NCBI RefSeq assembly: GCF_965184065.1
Contig: NZ_OZ239098.1
Reading direction: 5' to 3' (one strand)
Length of the DNA stretch: 64,000 bases
Source of the DNA: Methylopumilus sp026399645
GTDB lineage: Bacteria > Pseudomonadota > Gammaproteobacteria > Burkholderiales > Methylophilaceae
The position numbers and the translations under genes are program-made. Below are positions 26,326-34,320 of this stretch, in pieces; within the stretch, counting starts at the first letter, position 1; each line of letters begins with the position of its first letter. Below the pieces are notes generated by a model, which made no database searches, was not told the origin of the DNA, and saw nothing but the letters and a program-made list of their open reading frames with translations.

Positions 26326-26788
26326 CACAAAAAACAATCCATTAGTTTTACTTAAAAAAAGAGCGCTGTATTACCTAGCAAAAAGAGAGTATTCACATCT
26401 CGAATTGAAATTGAAATTAAGTGAGTACGCGCATACGCTCGAATTTGATGAAGACGCACTAGATCTTTTTATATCATCTCTAGTGTCAGATGGATGGCTG
26501 TCTAATGAGCGATATTGTGAACAATTTATTCATGCAAAAAAAAATAAATTCGGGCGATATAAGATCATTCGAGAACTTGAAGAAAAAGGAATAGAGCAGG
26601 CACTGATAGAGCAGTTCATAAGCCCTCTTAAAAACCAAGAATTATTATATGCAAAACAAGTATGGCAAAAAAAATTTAAACTCCCCCCCTCTTCTAAAGA
26701 AGAATGGTCAAAACAGGCTCGCTTCCTACAAAGTCGCGGGTTTGATGTTTCGCTCATAAAAAAAATATTGAATGCCAAGGAAGAATAG
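26318..26788 (+). CDS. recX: RecX regulator, probable CTG start
   Basis: RecX binds RecA filaments and limits their activity. The conserved N-terminal region KKRALYYLAKREYSHLELK is encoded upstream of the first TTG (26405), so the TTG start would truncate the protein. The frame is open back to a TGA at 26291-26293 and holds no ATG, GTG or TTG there. CTG at 26318, with AGGA at 26303-26306 about 11 bases before it, is the best candidate and gives 156 residues overlapping recA by 8 bp. A second CTG lies at 26366. Frameshifting from recA (+1) is the alternative. The gene identity is firm, the start is not. Confidence 0.8.
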   Translation: MSNTKNNPLVLLKKRALYYLAKREYSHLELKLKLSEYAHTLEFDEDALDLFISSLVSDGWLSNERYCEQFIHAKKNKFGRYKIIRELEEKGIEQALIEQFISPLKNQELLYAKQVWQKKFKLPPSSKEEWSKQARFLQSRGFDVSLIKKILNAKEE

Positions 26789-26795
26789 CTAGCGT

Positions 26796-29450
26796 ATGTC
26801 AACTGCATCGAATCGTCCCATTATCTCTAGCGAAGAAATTAGAAATATTTTCTTAGATTTTTTCAAGAATAAACAACATCAGATTGTAGCTTCAAGCTCA
26901 CTAGTGCCTGGAGAAGATCCTACTCTATTATTTACAAACGCAGGTATGAATCAATTCAAAGACGTGTTCTTAGGATTTGATAAACGTCACTACGCCAGAG
27001 CGACGTCAAGCCAAAAGTGTGTCAGAGCCGGTGGCAAACATAACGACTTAGAAAATGTAGGCTATACCGCAAGGCATCATACTTTTTTTGAAATGCTCGG
27101 CAATTTCAGCTTTGGTGATTACTTCAAAAAAGATGCGATTCAGTATGCTTGGGAACTTCTCACTGAAGTTTATAAAATTCCTAAAGAAAAACTCCTAGTC
27201 ACTATCTATAGTGAAGATGATGAAGCATACGATATTTGGGCTAAATCAATCGGCATCCATCCGGACAAAATTATTCGTATTGGCGACAACAAGGGTACCA
27301 AGTATGCATCAGATAATTTTTGGATGATGGGTGATACAGGCCCATGTGGCCCATGTACTGAAATTTTTTACGATCACGGAAGCCATATACCAGGCGGCCC
27401 ACCTGGATCTAAAGATGAAGATGGTGATCGATTCATTGAAATTTGGAATATTGTTTTTATGCAATATAACCGCGATGAAAAAGGTGTCATGCATGTATTA
27501 CCAAAACCATCAGTCGATACAGGCATGGGCTTGGAAAGAATATGCGCAGTCCTTCAAGGCGTTCATGCAAATTATGAAACTGATTTATTTGTGCCACTAA
27601 TTCAATCGGCTGCAAATATTACAAAGACATCAGACATCCATCACCCTTCATTAAAAGTATTGTCAGACCATATTCGCGCTTGTACATTTTTAATTTCAGA
27701 TGGTGTGATTCCAGGTAACGAAGGTCGCGGATACGTTTTAAGAAGAATTATCCGTAGAGCCATTAGACATGGCTACAAACTAGGATGCAGACAGCCCTTC
27801 TTTCATAAATTAGTTGATGATGTGGTTCACATGCTAGGCAAAGCTTATCCTGACATTGAAAGAAATAAACAAAATATTGCTTTATCACTAAAGCTAGAAG
27901 AGGAACGATTCTTTGAAACCATTGAAAATGGTATGAATATATTAGAAGAATCCATTCAAACGCTTATTAAAAAAAATCAAAAGACTTTTGATGGTCAGAT
28001 TGCTTTTAAGCTGCACGATACTTTTGGATTCCCACTTGACCTCACCGCTGACATTTGTCGAGAGAAAAATATCTCCATCGATCAAAAAGGTTTTGATGAA
28101 GCGATGGAAGCCCAAAAATCGATGGCTCGATCTTCTAATAAATTCAAAATGAAGATAGATGTTGACTATAACGGTGAAGCGACACATTTTAGTGGCTACG
28201 AAGCGATAGAGTGTAAGGCAAAAGTTTTGGCTTTATTTAAAGATGATGAGTCGAAAACAGAACTTCTTAAAGGTGAATCTGGCATTGTCATACTTGATAC
28301 AACCCCGTTCTATGCAGAATCTGGAGGCCAAGTAGGCGATAAAGGTTTTATTAGAACCTCAAATAGCTCTTTTAAAGTTGAAGATACCCTAAAAATCAAA
28401 GCAAAAATTTTTGTGCATTATGGTGTGGTTGAAACAAACAATTTAAAAGTGTCAGATGAAGTCATAGCATCTGTTGAAAATGATTCCAGAAAAAACATTA
28501 TGCGAAATCACTCAGCGACTCATTTATTACATAAAGGTCTTAAGAATACATTAGGCTCACATGTAGAACAAAAAGGTTCTCTTGTTGATGAATCGAAAAC
28601 ACGTTTTGACTTTTCACATCCAAAAGCTTTAACCTCAGATGAAATTAAATCTGTTGAAATGTTTGTGAACCAAGAAATACTGAACAATACAGATACGGAA
28701 GCTAAAACTATGCATTTAGATGACGCCAAAAAAAGTGGTGCCATGATGCTCTTTGGTGAGAAATATGCTGACGAAGTCAGAGTGCTTAGTATTGGATCAA
28801 GTAAAGAACTATGCGGCGGCACGCATGTAAAAAGGACTGGGGATATTGGTGCCTTCAAAATTATTTCTGAAACAGGCATCTCCTCTGGTATTCGACGTAT
28901 TGAAGCGACCACAGGATTTAACGTCATTCATTATATGAATGAACATGTTTCAATCATTGATCGTTTAGCACACGATCTAAAAGTCCCCTCCTCTGAACTT
29001 TTAAGCAAAATTGATCAAATCCAAGATCTCATGAAAGAACAGGAAAAAAATATTCAGCAACTGAAATCAAAAATTGCTTCTTCTGAAAGTGGTAACTTAT
29101 CTAAAAAAGCGATCTCTATAGGAGAGGTTAAAGTTGTGATGGAAAAATTAGGCGCTTCCGATGCGCAAGCGTTAAGAAAGACCATTGATAAACTTAAATC
29201 AGAACTCAAAAGTGCAGTTATAATTTTAAGTGGTGTTGATCAAGATAAAGTCACTTTAGCGGTCGGTGTGACTCATGATCTTGTAACCAAAATAAAAGCA
29301 GGTGAAATCGCAAATGAATTAGCCATTGCGATTGGCGGTAAAGGTGGAGGTAAGCCAGATCTTGCAATGGCTGGAGGATCAAAACCAGAACTTCTTGATC
29401 AAGCTTTTAGTGATTGCTTAACTAAATTAAAGAAAACAATACTTAACTAA
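26796..29450 (+). CDS. alaS: Alanyl-tRNA synthetase
   Basis: AlaS charges tRNA-Ala and edits mischarged Ser and Gly. The class II catalytic domain shows LFTNAGMNQFKDVFLG and RHHTFFEMLGNFSFGDYF. The editing domain has NHSATHLLHKGLK and CGGTHVKRTGDIG, which hold the zinc-binding His and Cys. A C-terminal C-Ala domain with AIGGKGGGKPDLAMAGG closes the 884-residue protein. It is 7 bp after recX, in the standard recA-recX-alaS order, and is followed by lysC. Confidence 0.97.
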   Translation: MSTASNRPIISSEEIRNIFLDFFKNKQHQIVASSSLVPGEDPTLLFTNAGMNQFKDVFLGFDKRHYARATSSQKCVRAGGKHNDLENVGYTARHHTFFEMLGNFSFGDYFKKDAIQYAWELLTEVYKIPKEKLLVTIYSEDDEAYDIWAKSIGIHPDKIIRIGDNKGTKYASDNFWMMGDTGPCGPCTEIFYDHGSHIPGGPPGSKDEDGDRFIEIWNIVFMQYNRDEKGVMHVLPKPSVDTGMGLERICAVLQGVHANYETDLFVPLIQSAANITKTSDIHHPSLKVLSDHIRACTFLISDGVIPGNEGRGYVLRRIIRRAIRHGYKLGCRQPFFHKLVDDVVHMLGKAYPDIERNKQNIALSLKLEEERFFETIENGMNILEESIQTLIKKNQKTFDGQIAFKLHDTFGFPLDLTADICREKNISIDQKGFDEAMEAQKSMARSSNKFKMKIDVDYNGEATHFSGYEAIECKAKVLALFKDDESKTELLKGESGIVILDTTPFYAESGGQVGDKGFIRTSNSSFKVEDTLKIKAKIFVHYGVVETNNLKVSDEVIASVENDSRKNIMRNHSATHLLHKGLKNTLGSHVEQKGSLVDESKTRFDFSHPKALTSDEIKSVEMFVNQEILNNTDTEAKTMHLDDAKKSGAMMLFGEKYADEVRVLSIGSSKELCGGTHVKRTGDIGAFKIISETGISSGIRRIEATTGFNVIHYMNEHVSIIDRLAHDLKVPSSELLSKIDQIQDLMKEQEKNIQQLKSKIASSESGNLSKKAISIGEVKVVMEKLGASDAQALRKTIDKLKSELKSAVIILSGVDQDKVTLAVGVTHDLVTKIKAGEIANELAIAIGGKGGGKPDLAMAGGSKPELLDQAFSDCLTKLKKTILN

Positions 29451-29456
29451 ATATCT

Positions 29457-30680
29457 ATGAGTTTAATTGTACAAAAATACGGTGGCACATCAGTTGGAAC
29501 GCCAGAAAGAATTAGGGCTGTTGCAAGACGTGTAGCTCGATATAAATCGCTCGGACATAAAATCGTGGTCGTGGTGTCTGCCATGTCTGGTGAAACTAAT
29601 CGACTCATTGGCTTAGCTAAAGAAATTATGGCCGAGCCTGATCCACGTGAGTTGGATGTCATAGTATCTACAGGCGAACAGGTCAGTATTGGTATGACAA
29701 CGCTTGCTTTAATTGAACTTGGCATTAAAGCCAAAAGCTATACCGGTTCCCAAGTCAAAATTCTAACGGATGATGCTCACACTAAAGCTAGAATTTTAAA
29801 AATTGACCATAACAATATTCAGGAAGATTTAGATCAAGGCTATGTGGTGGTCGTTGCTGGATTCCAAGGTGTGGATGAACAAGGCAGTATTACAACCCTT
29901 GGACGAGGCGGCTCAGATACTACCGGGGTTGCGCTAGCCGCAGCTCTTAAAGCTGATGAATGCCAAATTTATACCGATGTAGATGGTATTTATACAACCG
30001 ATCCTAGAGTGGTGCCTGAAGCTAAGAAATTAGATTCAATTACTTTTGAAGAGATGTTAGAAATGGCAAGTCTAGGATCAAAAGTACTTCAAATTAGAGC
30101 AGTCGAATTCGCAGGTAAATACAAGGTTAAATTAAGAGTGTTATCAAGCTTTGAAGAAGAAGGTGACGGCACTCTCATTACATTTGAGGAAAAAAATAAA
30201 ATGGAAGATCCCATTATTTCAGGTATTGCTTTTAATCGCGATGAAGCCAAGGTAAGTATTCTTGGTGTGCCAGATAAGCCAGGTATTGCTTATCAAATAT
30301 TAGGTCCCATTGCAGATGCCAATATCGATGTCGATATGATTATTCAAAATGTAGGCGCTGTTGGAACAACTGACTTTACATTTACCGTGAATAGAATTGA
30401 TTTAAATAAAGCCTTGGGCATTCTTAATGAAAAAGTTAAGAGCCACGTGAACGCTAGAGAAGTAAATGGAAACGATAAAATTGCAAAAGTATCCATTGTA
30501 GGTGTTGGTATGCGCTCTCACGTTGGTGTTGCAAGCCAAATGTTTAGAACATTATCCGAAGAAGGCATTAATATAGACATGATCTCAACAAGCGAAATTA
30601 AAATTTCAGTGCTGATTGACGAGAAATATCTAGAGCTTGCAGTCAGAGCTCTTCATAAAGCTTTTGGACTTGATGCATAA
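29457..30680 (+). CDS. lysC: Aspartate kinase with two ACT domains
   Basis: This enzyme phosphorylates aspartate, the entry to Lys, Thr, Met and diaminopimelate synthesis. The kinase domain begins LIVQKYGGTSVGTPERI and contains TLGRGGSDTTGVALAA. Two C-terminal ACT domains (about residues 265-407) mark a Lys/Thr feedback-regulated monofunctional enzyme. Length is 407. It lies 6 bp after alaS. Of the related steps, dapA is at 50165-51040. Confidence 0.95.
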   Translation: MSLIVQKYGGTSVGTPERIRAVARRVARYKSLGHKIVVVVSAMSGETNRLIGLAKEIMAEPDPRELDVIVSTGEQVSIGMTTLALIELGIKAKSYTGSQVKILTDDAHTKARILKIDHNNIQEDLDQGYVVVVAGFQGVDEQGSITTLGRGGSDTTGVALAAALKADECQIYTDVDGIYTTDPRVVPEAKKLDSITFEEMLEMASLGSKVLQIRAVEFAGKYKVKLRVLSSFEEEGDGTLITFEEKNKMEDPIISGIAFNRDEAKVSILGVPDKPGIAYQILGPIADANIDVDMIIQNVGAVGTTDFTFTVNRIDLNKALGILNEKVKSHVNAREVNGNDKIAKVSIVGVGMRSHVGVASQMFRTLSEEGINIDMISTSEIKISVLIDEKYLELAVRALHKAFGLDA

Positions 30681-30690
30681 GCCTTAGAAA

Positions 30691-30719
30691 TTGATTTTTA
30701 AAGCAATTTAGCGTATCGT
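30691..30719 (+). promoter_or_regulatory. Probable promoter of tRNA-Ser
   Basis: TTGATT at 30691-30696 and TATCGT at 30714-30719 are separated by 17 bp. A GC-rich stretch TCGCGC follows directly, which looks like the discriminator of stringently controlled stable-RNA promoters. The tRNA begins 11 bp after the -10 box. Confidence 0.5.
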
Positions 30720-30729
30720 TCGCGCTTCT

Positions 30730-30823
30730 GGAGAGCTGGCCGAGAGGTCGAAGGCACTTCCCTGCTAAGGAAGCATACGGGCTTAAACCTGTATCGAGGG
30801 TTCGAATCCCTCGCTCTCCGCCA
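30730..30823 (+). tRNA. tRNA-Ser (GCT)
   Basis: A 94-nt class II tRNA with acceptor stem GGAGAGC pairing with GCTCTCC, discriminator G and an encoded CCA end. The anticodon loop CTGCTAA lies between CTTCC and GGAAG, giving anticodon GCT at 30764-30766 for AGC/AGU serine codons. The long variable arm and the TTCGAAT T-loop are present. Confidence 0.97.
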
Positions 30824-30842
30824 TTATTCAATATCATTAAGT

Positions 30843-30848
30843 TATAAT
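30843..30848 (+). promoter_or_regulatory. -10 box before the tRNA-Arg pair
   Basis: A perfect TATAAT lies 8 bp upstream of the first tRNA-Arg. I see no good -35 at the expected place, which overlaps the 3' end of tRNA-Ser. The pair could have its own weak promoter or be read through from tRNA-Ser. Confidence 0.4.
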
Positions 30849-30856
30849 GTCACAAC

Positions 30857-30933
30857 GCGCCCGTAGCTCAGCTGGATAGAGTACTTGGCTACGAACCAAG
30901 GGGTCAGGAGTTCGAATCTCTTCGGGCGCGCCA
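30857..30933 (+). tRNA. tRNA-Arg (ACG)
   Basis: A 77-nt tRNA with acceptor stem GCGCCCG/CGGGCGC, discriminator G and encoded CCA. The anticodon loop CTACGAA between CTTGG and CCAAG gives anticodon ACG (30891-30893). A34 is expected to be deaminated to inosine by TadA so that CGU, CGC and CGA are read. It is identical to the next tRNA except at base 34. Confidence 0.97.
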
Positions 30934-30956
30934 TTTTTATCATCTCTAGTATTTAT

Positions 30957-31033
30957 GCGCCCGTAGCTCAGCTGGATAGAGTACTTGGCTTCGAACCAAG
31001 GGGTCAGGAGTTCGAATCTCTTCGGGCGCGCCA
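30957..31033 (+). tRNA. tRNA-Arg (TCG)
   Basis: A 77-nt tRNA identical to the one exactly 100 bp upstream except for T instead of A at the first anticodon base, giving anticodon TCG (30991-30993). It should read CGA and, by wobble, CGG. Encoded CCA is present. No promoter is visible in the 23-bp spacer, so it is probably co-transcribed with its twin. Confidence 0.96.
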
Positions 31034-31231
31034 TTTTAATAAAAAGCTAAACAAGAAGTATTTAAAAATATCGCAAAATGAAATAATAAAAGATGCAAAA
31101 TATTTTTTTAATTTCTAATCAAATTTAAGTTTAATAAAATTAAAGCTATTAGAAATGAAGTGTCTATAAAAATAATCGAGCCACTGATTTTATTATGTAG
31201 TCTATAGGAAGTTAAAGAGGTAATTTGAGTT

Positions 31232-31261
31232 GGACTTTTGAAGGTTAACACTCCAAAGTCC
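31232..31261. repeat. Inverted repeat in a 238-bp gene-free stretch
   Basis: The region 31034-31271 between tRNA-Arg and the 3' end of tRNA-Lys holds no convincing gene. It contains the inverted repeat GGACTTT (31232-31238) and AAAGTCC (31255-31261). The repeat lies just past the 3' end of tRNA-Lys on the minus strand and could be a processing or termination hairpin, but no T-tract follows on either strand. Confidence 0.4.
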
Positions 31262-31271
31262 TTGATATAAA

Positions 31272-31347
31272 TGGTGGGTCGGGCGGGGGTCGAACCCGCG
31301 ACAAACGGATTAAAAGTCCGCTGCTCTACCAACTGAGCTACCAACCC
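31272..31347 (-). tRNA. tRNA-Lys (TTT)
   Basis: A 76-nt tRNA on the minus strand with acceptor stem GGGTTGG/CCGACCC and an encoded CCA. The anticodon loop CTTTTAA between CGGA and TCCG gives anticodon TTT (complement of 31312-31314), which reads AAA and AAG. The T-loop TTCGACC is typical. Confidence 0.97.
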
Positions 31348-31366
31348 AGAAGAAACAAAACACGTG

Positions 31367-31395
31367 ATTATCCGTTATTGGGACTGTTTGGTCAA
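31367..31395 (-). promoter_or_regulatory. Promoter of tRNA-Lys
   Basis: On the minus strand TTGACC (complement of 31390-31395) and GATAAT (complement of 31367-31372) are separated by 17 bp, close to the sigma-70 consensus. The -10 box lies 19 bp upstream of the tRNA. It sits between the end of ffh and the tRNA, so tRNA-Lys has its own promoter. Confidence 0.7.
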
Positions 31396-31411
31396 TAATG
31401 TTTAGGGAAGA

Positions 31412-32767
31412 TTAAGGTCTTAAACCAGGTATTTTGCCAGCCATGCCTCGCATAAGCTTGCCTAAACCACCTTTGGAGAACATTTTCATCATCTTTTGCA
31501 TCTCTTCAAACTGGTTAAGCACACGATTCACATCTTGAACTTGCACACCAGAACCTAAAGCAATTCTTTTCTTTCTTGTAGCTTTAATCAATTCAGGTTT
31601 TCTTCTTTCAAGAGGCGTCATTGAGCTAATAATGGCTTCTATTTGACGAAGTGATTTATCGCCATCTTCAGGATTAACTTTAGATGCAGCGCTCGTAAAT
31701 TGAGCTGGCATTTTATCCATCATTGCACTTACGCCACCCATTTTTTTCATTTGCCCTATTTGATTTTTGAAGTCTTCTAGATCGAAATTTTTTCCTGATT
31801 TAACTTTTTCTGCTAACTTCTCTGCCTCTTTAACATCTAGTGTTTTCTGCGCATCTTCGACAAGACTTACAATGTCGCCCATGCCAAGAATTCTTGATGC
31901 CATTCTTTCAGGGTGAAAAGGCTCAAGCCCATTAATTTTTTCACTTGTCCCAATAAACTTGATAGGCTTACCTGTGACTTGACGCACAGATAAAGCAGCA
32001 CCACCGCGCGTATCACTATCTAGCTTAGTTAAAATTACCCCTGTTAAAGGTAATGCATCACCAAAAGCTTTTGCAGTATTCACTGCATCTTGTCCTTGCA
32101 TGGCATCGACCACAAATAAAGTTTCTACTGGGTTTAATTTCTTATGAAGCGCTGTGATTTCATCCATCATTTCAACGTCAATGCCCAAGCGACCTGCTGT
32201 GTCAAAAATTACCACATCAAAAAAATGTTTTTTTGCGTAATCGATCGTTTCCGTTGCAATCTTTAATGGCTTCTGGGAAGGGTTTGAATCAAAGCATTCA
32301 ATATTCAGACTTTTGGCAAGTGTTTTAAGTTGATCAATCGCTGCAGGACGGTAAACATCTGCACTCGCAAGTAACACTTTTTTCTTTTTTTCTATAAGCA
32401 ATTTTGCAAGCTTGGCAGAAGTGGTTGTTTTACCCGAGCCCTGCAGACCTGCCATGAGAATAATAGCTGGGGGAGCAACATTCAGATCTAAAGAAACATT
32501 TTGATCGCCCATGAGGATCGTGAGTTCATCTTGGACGATTTTAATAATCGCTTGCCCTGGGGATAGACTTTGAAATACTTCGACACCGAGCGCTTTAGTT
32601 TTAACGCGATCAATAAAATCTTTTACGACAGCTAGGGCAACGTCTGCTTCAATTAAAGCGATTCTAACTTCACGCATCGCATCACTGATATTTTGCTCAG
32701 TAAATCTGGCTTGCCCGCGAATTGTTTTAATGACACTTTGTAGTCGGTCGGTTAGATTTTCTAACAT
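31412..32767 (-). CDS. ffh: Signal recognition particle protein Ffh
   Basis: Ffh binds signal sequences and 4.5S RNA and targets membrane proteins to FtsY and SecYEG. An N domain is followed by the G domain with Walker motif GLQGSGKTTT (from residue 107), DTAGRLGID and TKLDSDTRGG. The Met-rich M domain (about 330-451) has MKKMGGVSAMMDKM and a GLGKLMRGMAGKIPG end. Length is 451. It is divergent from the CcsA-like gene, the same neighbourhood as ffh-ypjD elsewhere. Confidence 0.97.
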   Translation of the reverse strand: MLENLTDRLQSVIKTIRGQARFTEQNISDAMREVRIALIEADVALAVVKDFIDRVKTKALGVEVFQSLSPGQAIIKIVQDELTILMGDQNVSLDLNVAPPAIILMAGLQGSGKTTTSAKLAKLLIEKKKKVLLASADVYRPAAIDQLKTLAKSLNIECFDSNPSQKPLKIATETIDYAKKHFFDVVIFDTAGRLGIDVEMMDEITALHKKLNPVETLFVVDAMQGQDAVNTAKAFGDALPLTGVILTKLDSDTRGGAALSVRQVTGKPIKFIGTSEKINGLEPFHPERMASRILGMGDIVSLVEDAQKTLDVKEAEKLAEKVKSGKNFDLEDFKNQIGQMKKMGGVSAMMDKMPAQFTSAASKVNPEDGDKSLRQIEAIISSMTPLERRKPELIKATRKKRIALGSGVQVQDVNRVLNQFEEMQKMMKMFSKGGLGKLMRGMAGKIPGLRP

Positions 32768-32841
32768 GCGTTCATCCTGTTTTAAGTTAACTCTTCTTAA
32801 TGTACATGGTATATTAAACCTTTAATTACCAATTAAAAATT

Positions 32842-33645
32842 ATGGAAATTTGGTTACCTATTTTAATCGCTTGTGTGTGTTACCTCACACCAAGTCTGTT
32901 GCTATTTAAAAAACAAATACCAGACAAAAATCTCACTAATTTAAATGCACTATTGATTGGTATCGGTTTATTAGCTCACTTTACAATTCTTAAAGCCAGT
33001 ATTTCTTTTAATCCAATCAATCTGGGGTTTTCTAACGCCCTTATTGCCACTTCATTCTTTAGTATTTTGATTTTTTGGATACTTAATTTTAATAAAAATT
33101 TTAATTATCTGCAGCCGTTTTTGCTTATCCCATCAGCTTTTTTACTGATCATACATCCCTTATTTTTATCAAATCACTTCCTCACAACTGATTTATCACC
33201 ATTATTTATTACGCATATTGCGATCGCTTTATTGGCATATAGTCTATTTACTTTCTCAGCTTACGTAGCCATTTTTATTTTAATTTTTGAAAAAAAATTA
33301 CATCAAAAAAAGAAAATAGACATGATCTTAAGTGGCTTCCAACCGTTAATTGAAATGGAAAATTTCCTTTTTAATATTAATAAAATTGGGTTTATTTTAT
33401 TAACCATCACCCTTATCAGCGGCATTCTATTTTCAGAGCAACTTTTTGGAACCCCACTGCAGTTTAACCATAAAAGTGTTTTCTCAATATTAGCCTGGCT
33501 TATTTATGGGCTTCTTTTAGTAGGCAAAAGACTTTATGGTTGGCGCGGTAGAAATTCTATCTATATTTCACTCACCGCTTTTGCATTTCTTTTGTTGTCT
33601 TATCTTGGCAGCAAATTCGTTTTAGAAATTATTCTTCATAGATAA
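32842..33645 (+). CDS. CcsA/YpjD-like cytochrome c assembly membrane protein
   Basis: The 267-residue protein has about eight hydrophobic helices (for example 3-22, 35-55, 65-85, 97-117, 130-160, 180-200, 215-230, 240-260) and falls in the cytochrome c assembly (CcsA/HemX) superfamily. I do not see the tryptophan-rich heme motif of true CcsA/CcmC proteins. Its position next to ffh matches ypjD of other proteobacteria, whose function is poorly defined. It ends 4 bp from the HAD gene, tail to tail. Confidence 0.75.
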   Translation: MEIWLPILIACVCYLTPSLLLFKKQIPDKNLTNLNALLIGIGLLAHFTILKASISFNPINLGFSNALIATSFFSILIFWILNFNKNFNYLQPFLLIPSAFLLIIHPLFLSNHFLTTDLSPLFITHIAIALLAYSLFTFSAYVAIFILIFEKKLHQKKKIDMILSGFQPLIEMENFLFNINKIGFILLTITLISGILFSEQLFGTPLQFNHKSVFSILAWLIYGLLLVGKRLYGWRGRNSIYISLTAFAFLLLSYLGSKFVLEIILHR

Positions 33646-33649
33646 GACA

Positions 33650-34312
33650 TCATCTCAAAGAAATTTGAGGCCAGCCTTTCGATGTCGCATACTCACTTAA
33701 AATATCGTCGGAATCAACTGCTACAGGGTGTGTGACTTTTTGCATCAAAGGCAAGTCATTATGAGAGTCGCTATAGAAATATGACTTTTCAAAACTAGCT
33801 AATGATAAATGTTTATTTTTAAGCCATGCTTCTAGGCGTGTAACCTTCCCCTCTTTAAAAGAAGGAAGCCCCGAAACTTTTCCAGTAAATTCACCTTCTT
33901 TTTCTTCAGGATCAGTGCCTATCAAATTTTCAATGTCAAATAATGCAGCGATTGGTTTTGTAATAAAGCTATTGGTCGCTGTAATCACAATAATTAGGTC
34001 ACCTGCTTCTTGATGCTTTTTGACAAGCGCACGAGCCTTTTCAGTGATCATAGGTGTAATCACCTCTTCTACGTACTTTTTGAGGAGTTGATTCAGAACA
34101 GTTCTAGGATTTCTTGCAAGTGGCTTAAATTGAAACTCAACGAATGCGTATATATCTAAAGTACCGGCTTTATAATCTGCGTAGAATTTTTCATTTTTTT
34201 CAGCATGAATTGCGCCATCTAGATAGCCTTCTTGAATAAGAAATCGGCTCCAGTTGTAGTCACTGTCGCCAGCTAAAATAGTATTATCTAAATCGAAGAG
34301 TGCTAAATTCAA
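33650..34312 (-). CDS. HAD-IB family phosphatase (SerB-like)
   Basis: A 220-residue HAD phosphatase of subfamily IB. Motif I is LALFDLDNTILAGDSD with D7 and D9; motif II appears as IVITATNSFITKPIA and motif IV as YFYSDSHNDLPLM. These proteins resemble phosphoserine phosphatase, but similar ones act on histidinol phosphate or other small phosphates, so the substrate is open. It lies 8 bp downstream of leuA on the same strand and may share its transcript. Confidence 0.85.
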   Translation of the reverse strand: MNLALFDLDNTILAGDSDYNWSRFLIQEGYLDGAIHAEKNEKFYADYKAGTLDIYAFVEFQFKPLARNPRTVLNQLLKKYVEEVITPMITEKARALVKKHQEAGDLIIVITATNSFITKPIAALFDIENLIGTDPEEKEGEFTGKVSGLPSFKEGKVTRLEAWLKNKHLSLASFEKSYFYSDSHNDLPLMQKVTHPVAVDSDDILSEYATSKGWPQISLR

Positions 34313-34320
34313 ATTAACCT

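Larger units (their letters stand above)
30857..31037 (+). repeat. Tandem duplication of a tRNA-Arg gene
   Basis: Two 81-bp copies (30857-30937 and 30957-31037) are offset by exactly 100 bp and differ at one base, the anticodon position 34. Identity runs through the CCA end and the following TTTT and stops there; the 5' flanks are unrelated. This points to a recent duplication or continuing gene conversion. Confidence 0.9.

Noticed and set aside
30643..31344. ORFs over the tRNA cluster with peptides such as GGERGIRTLDTG and MVAQLVEQRTFNPFVAGSTPA
   Set aside because: These are translations of tRNA genes, a well-known source of false proteins in databases. The tRNA structures explain the sequence fully.
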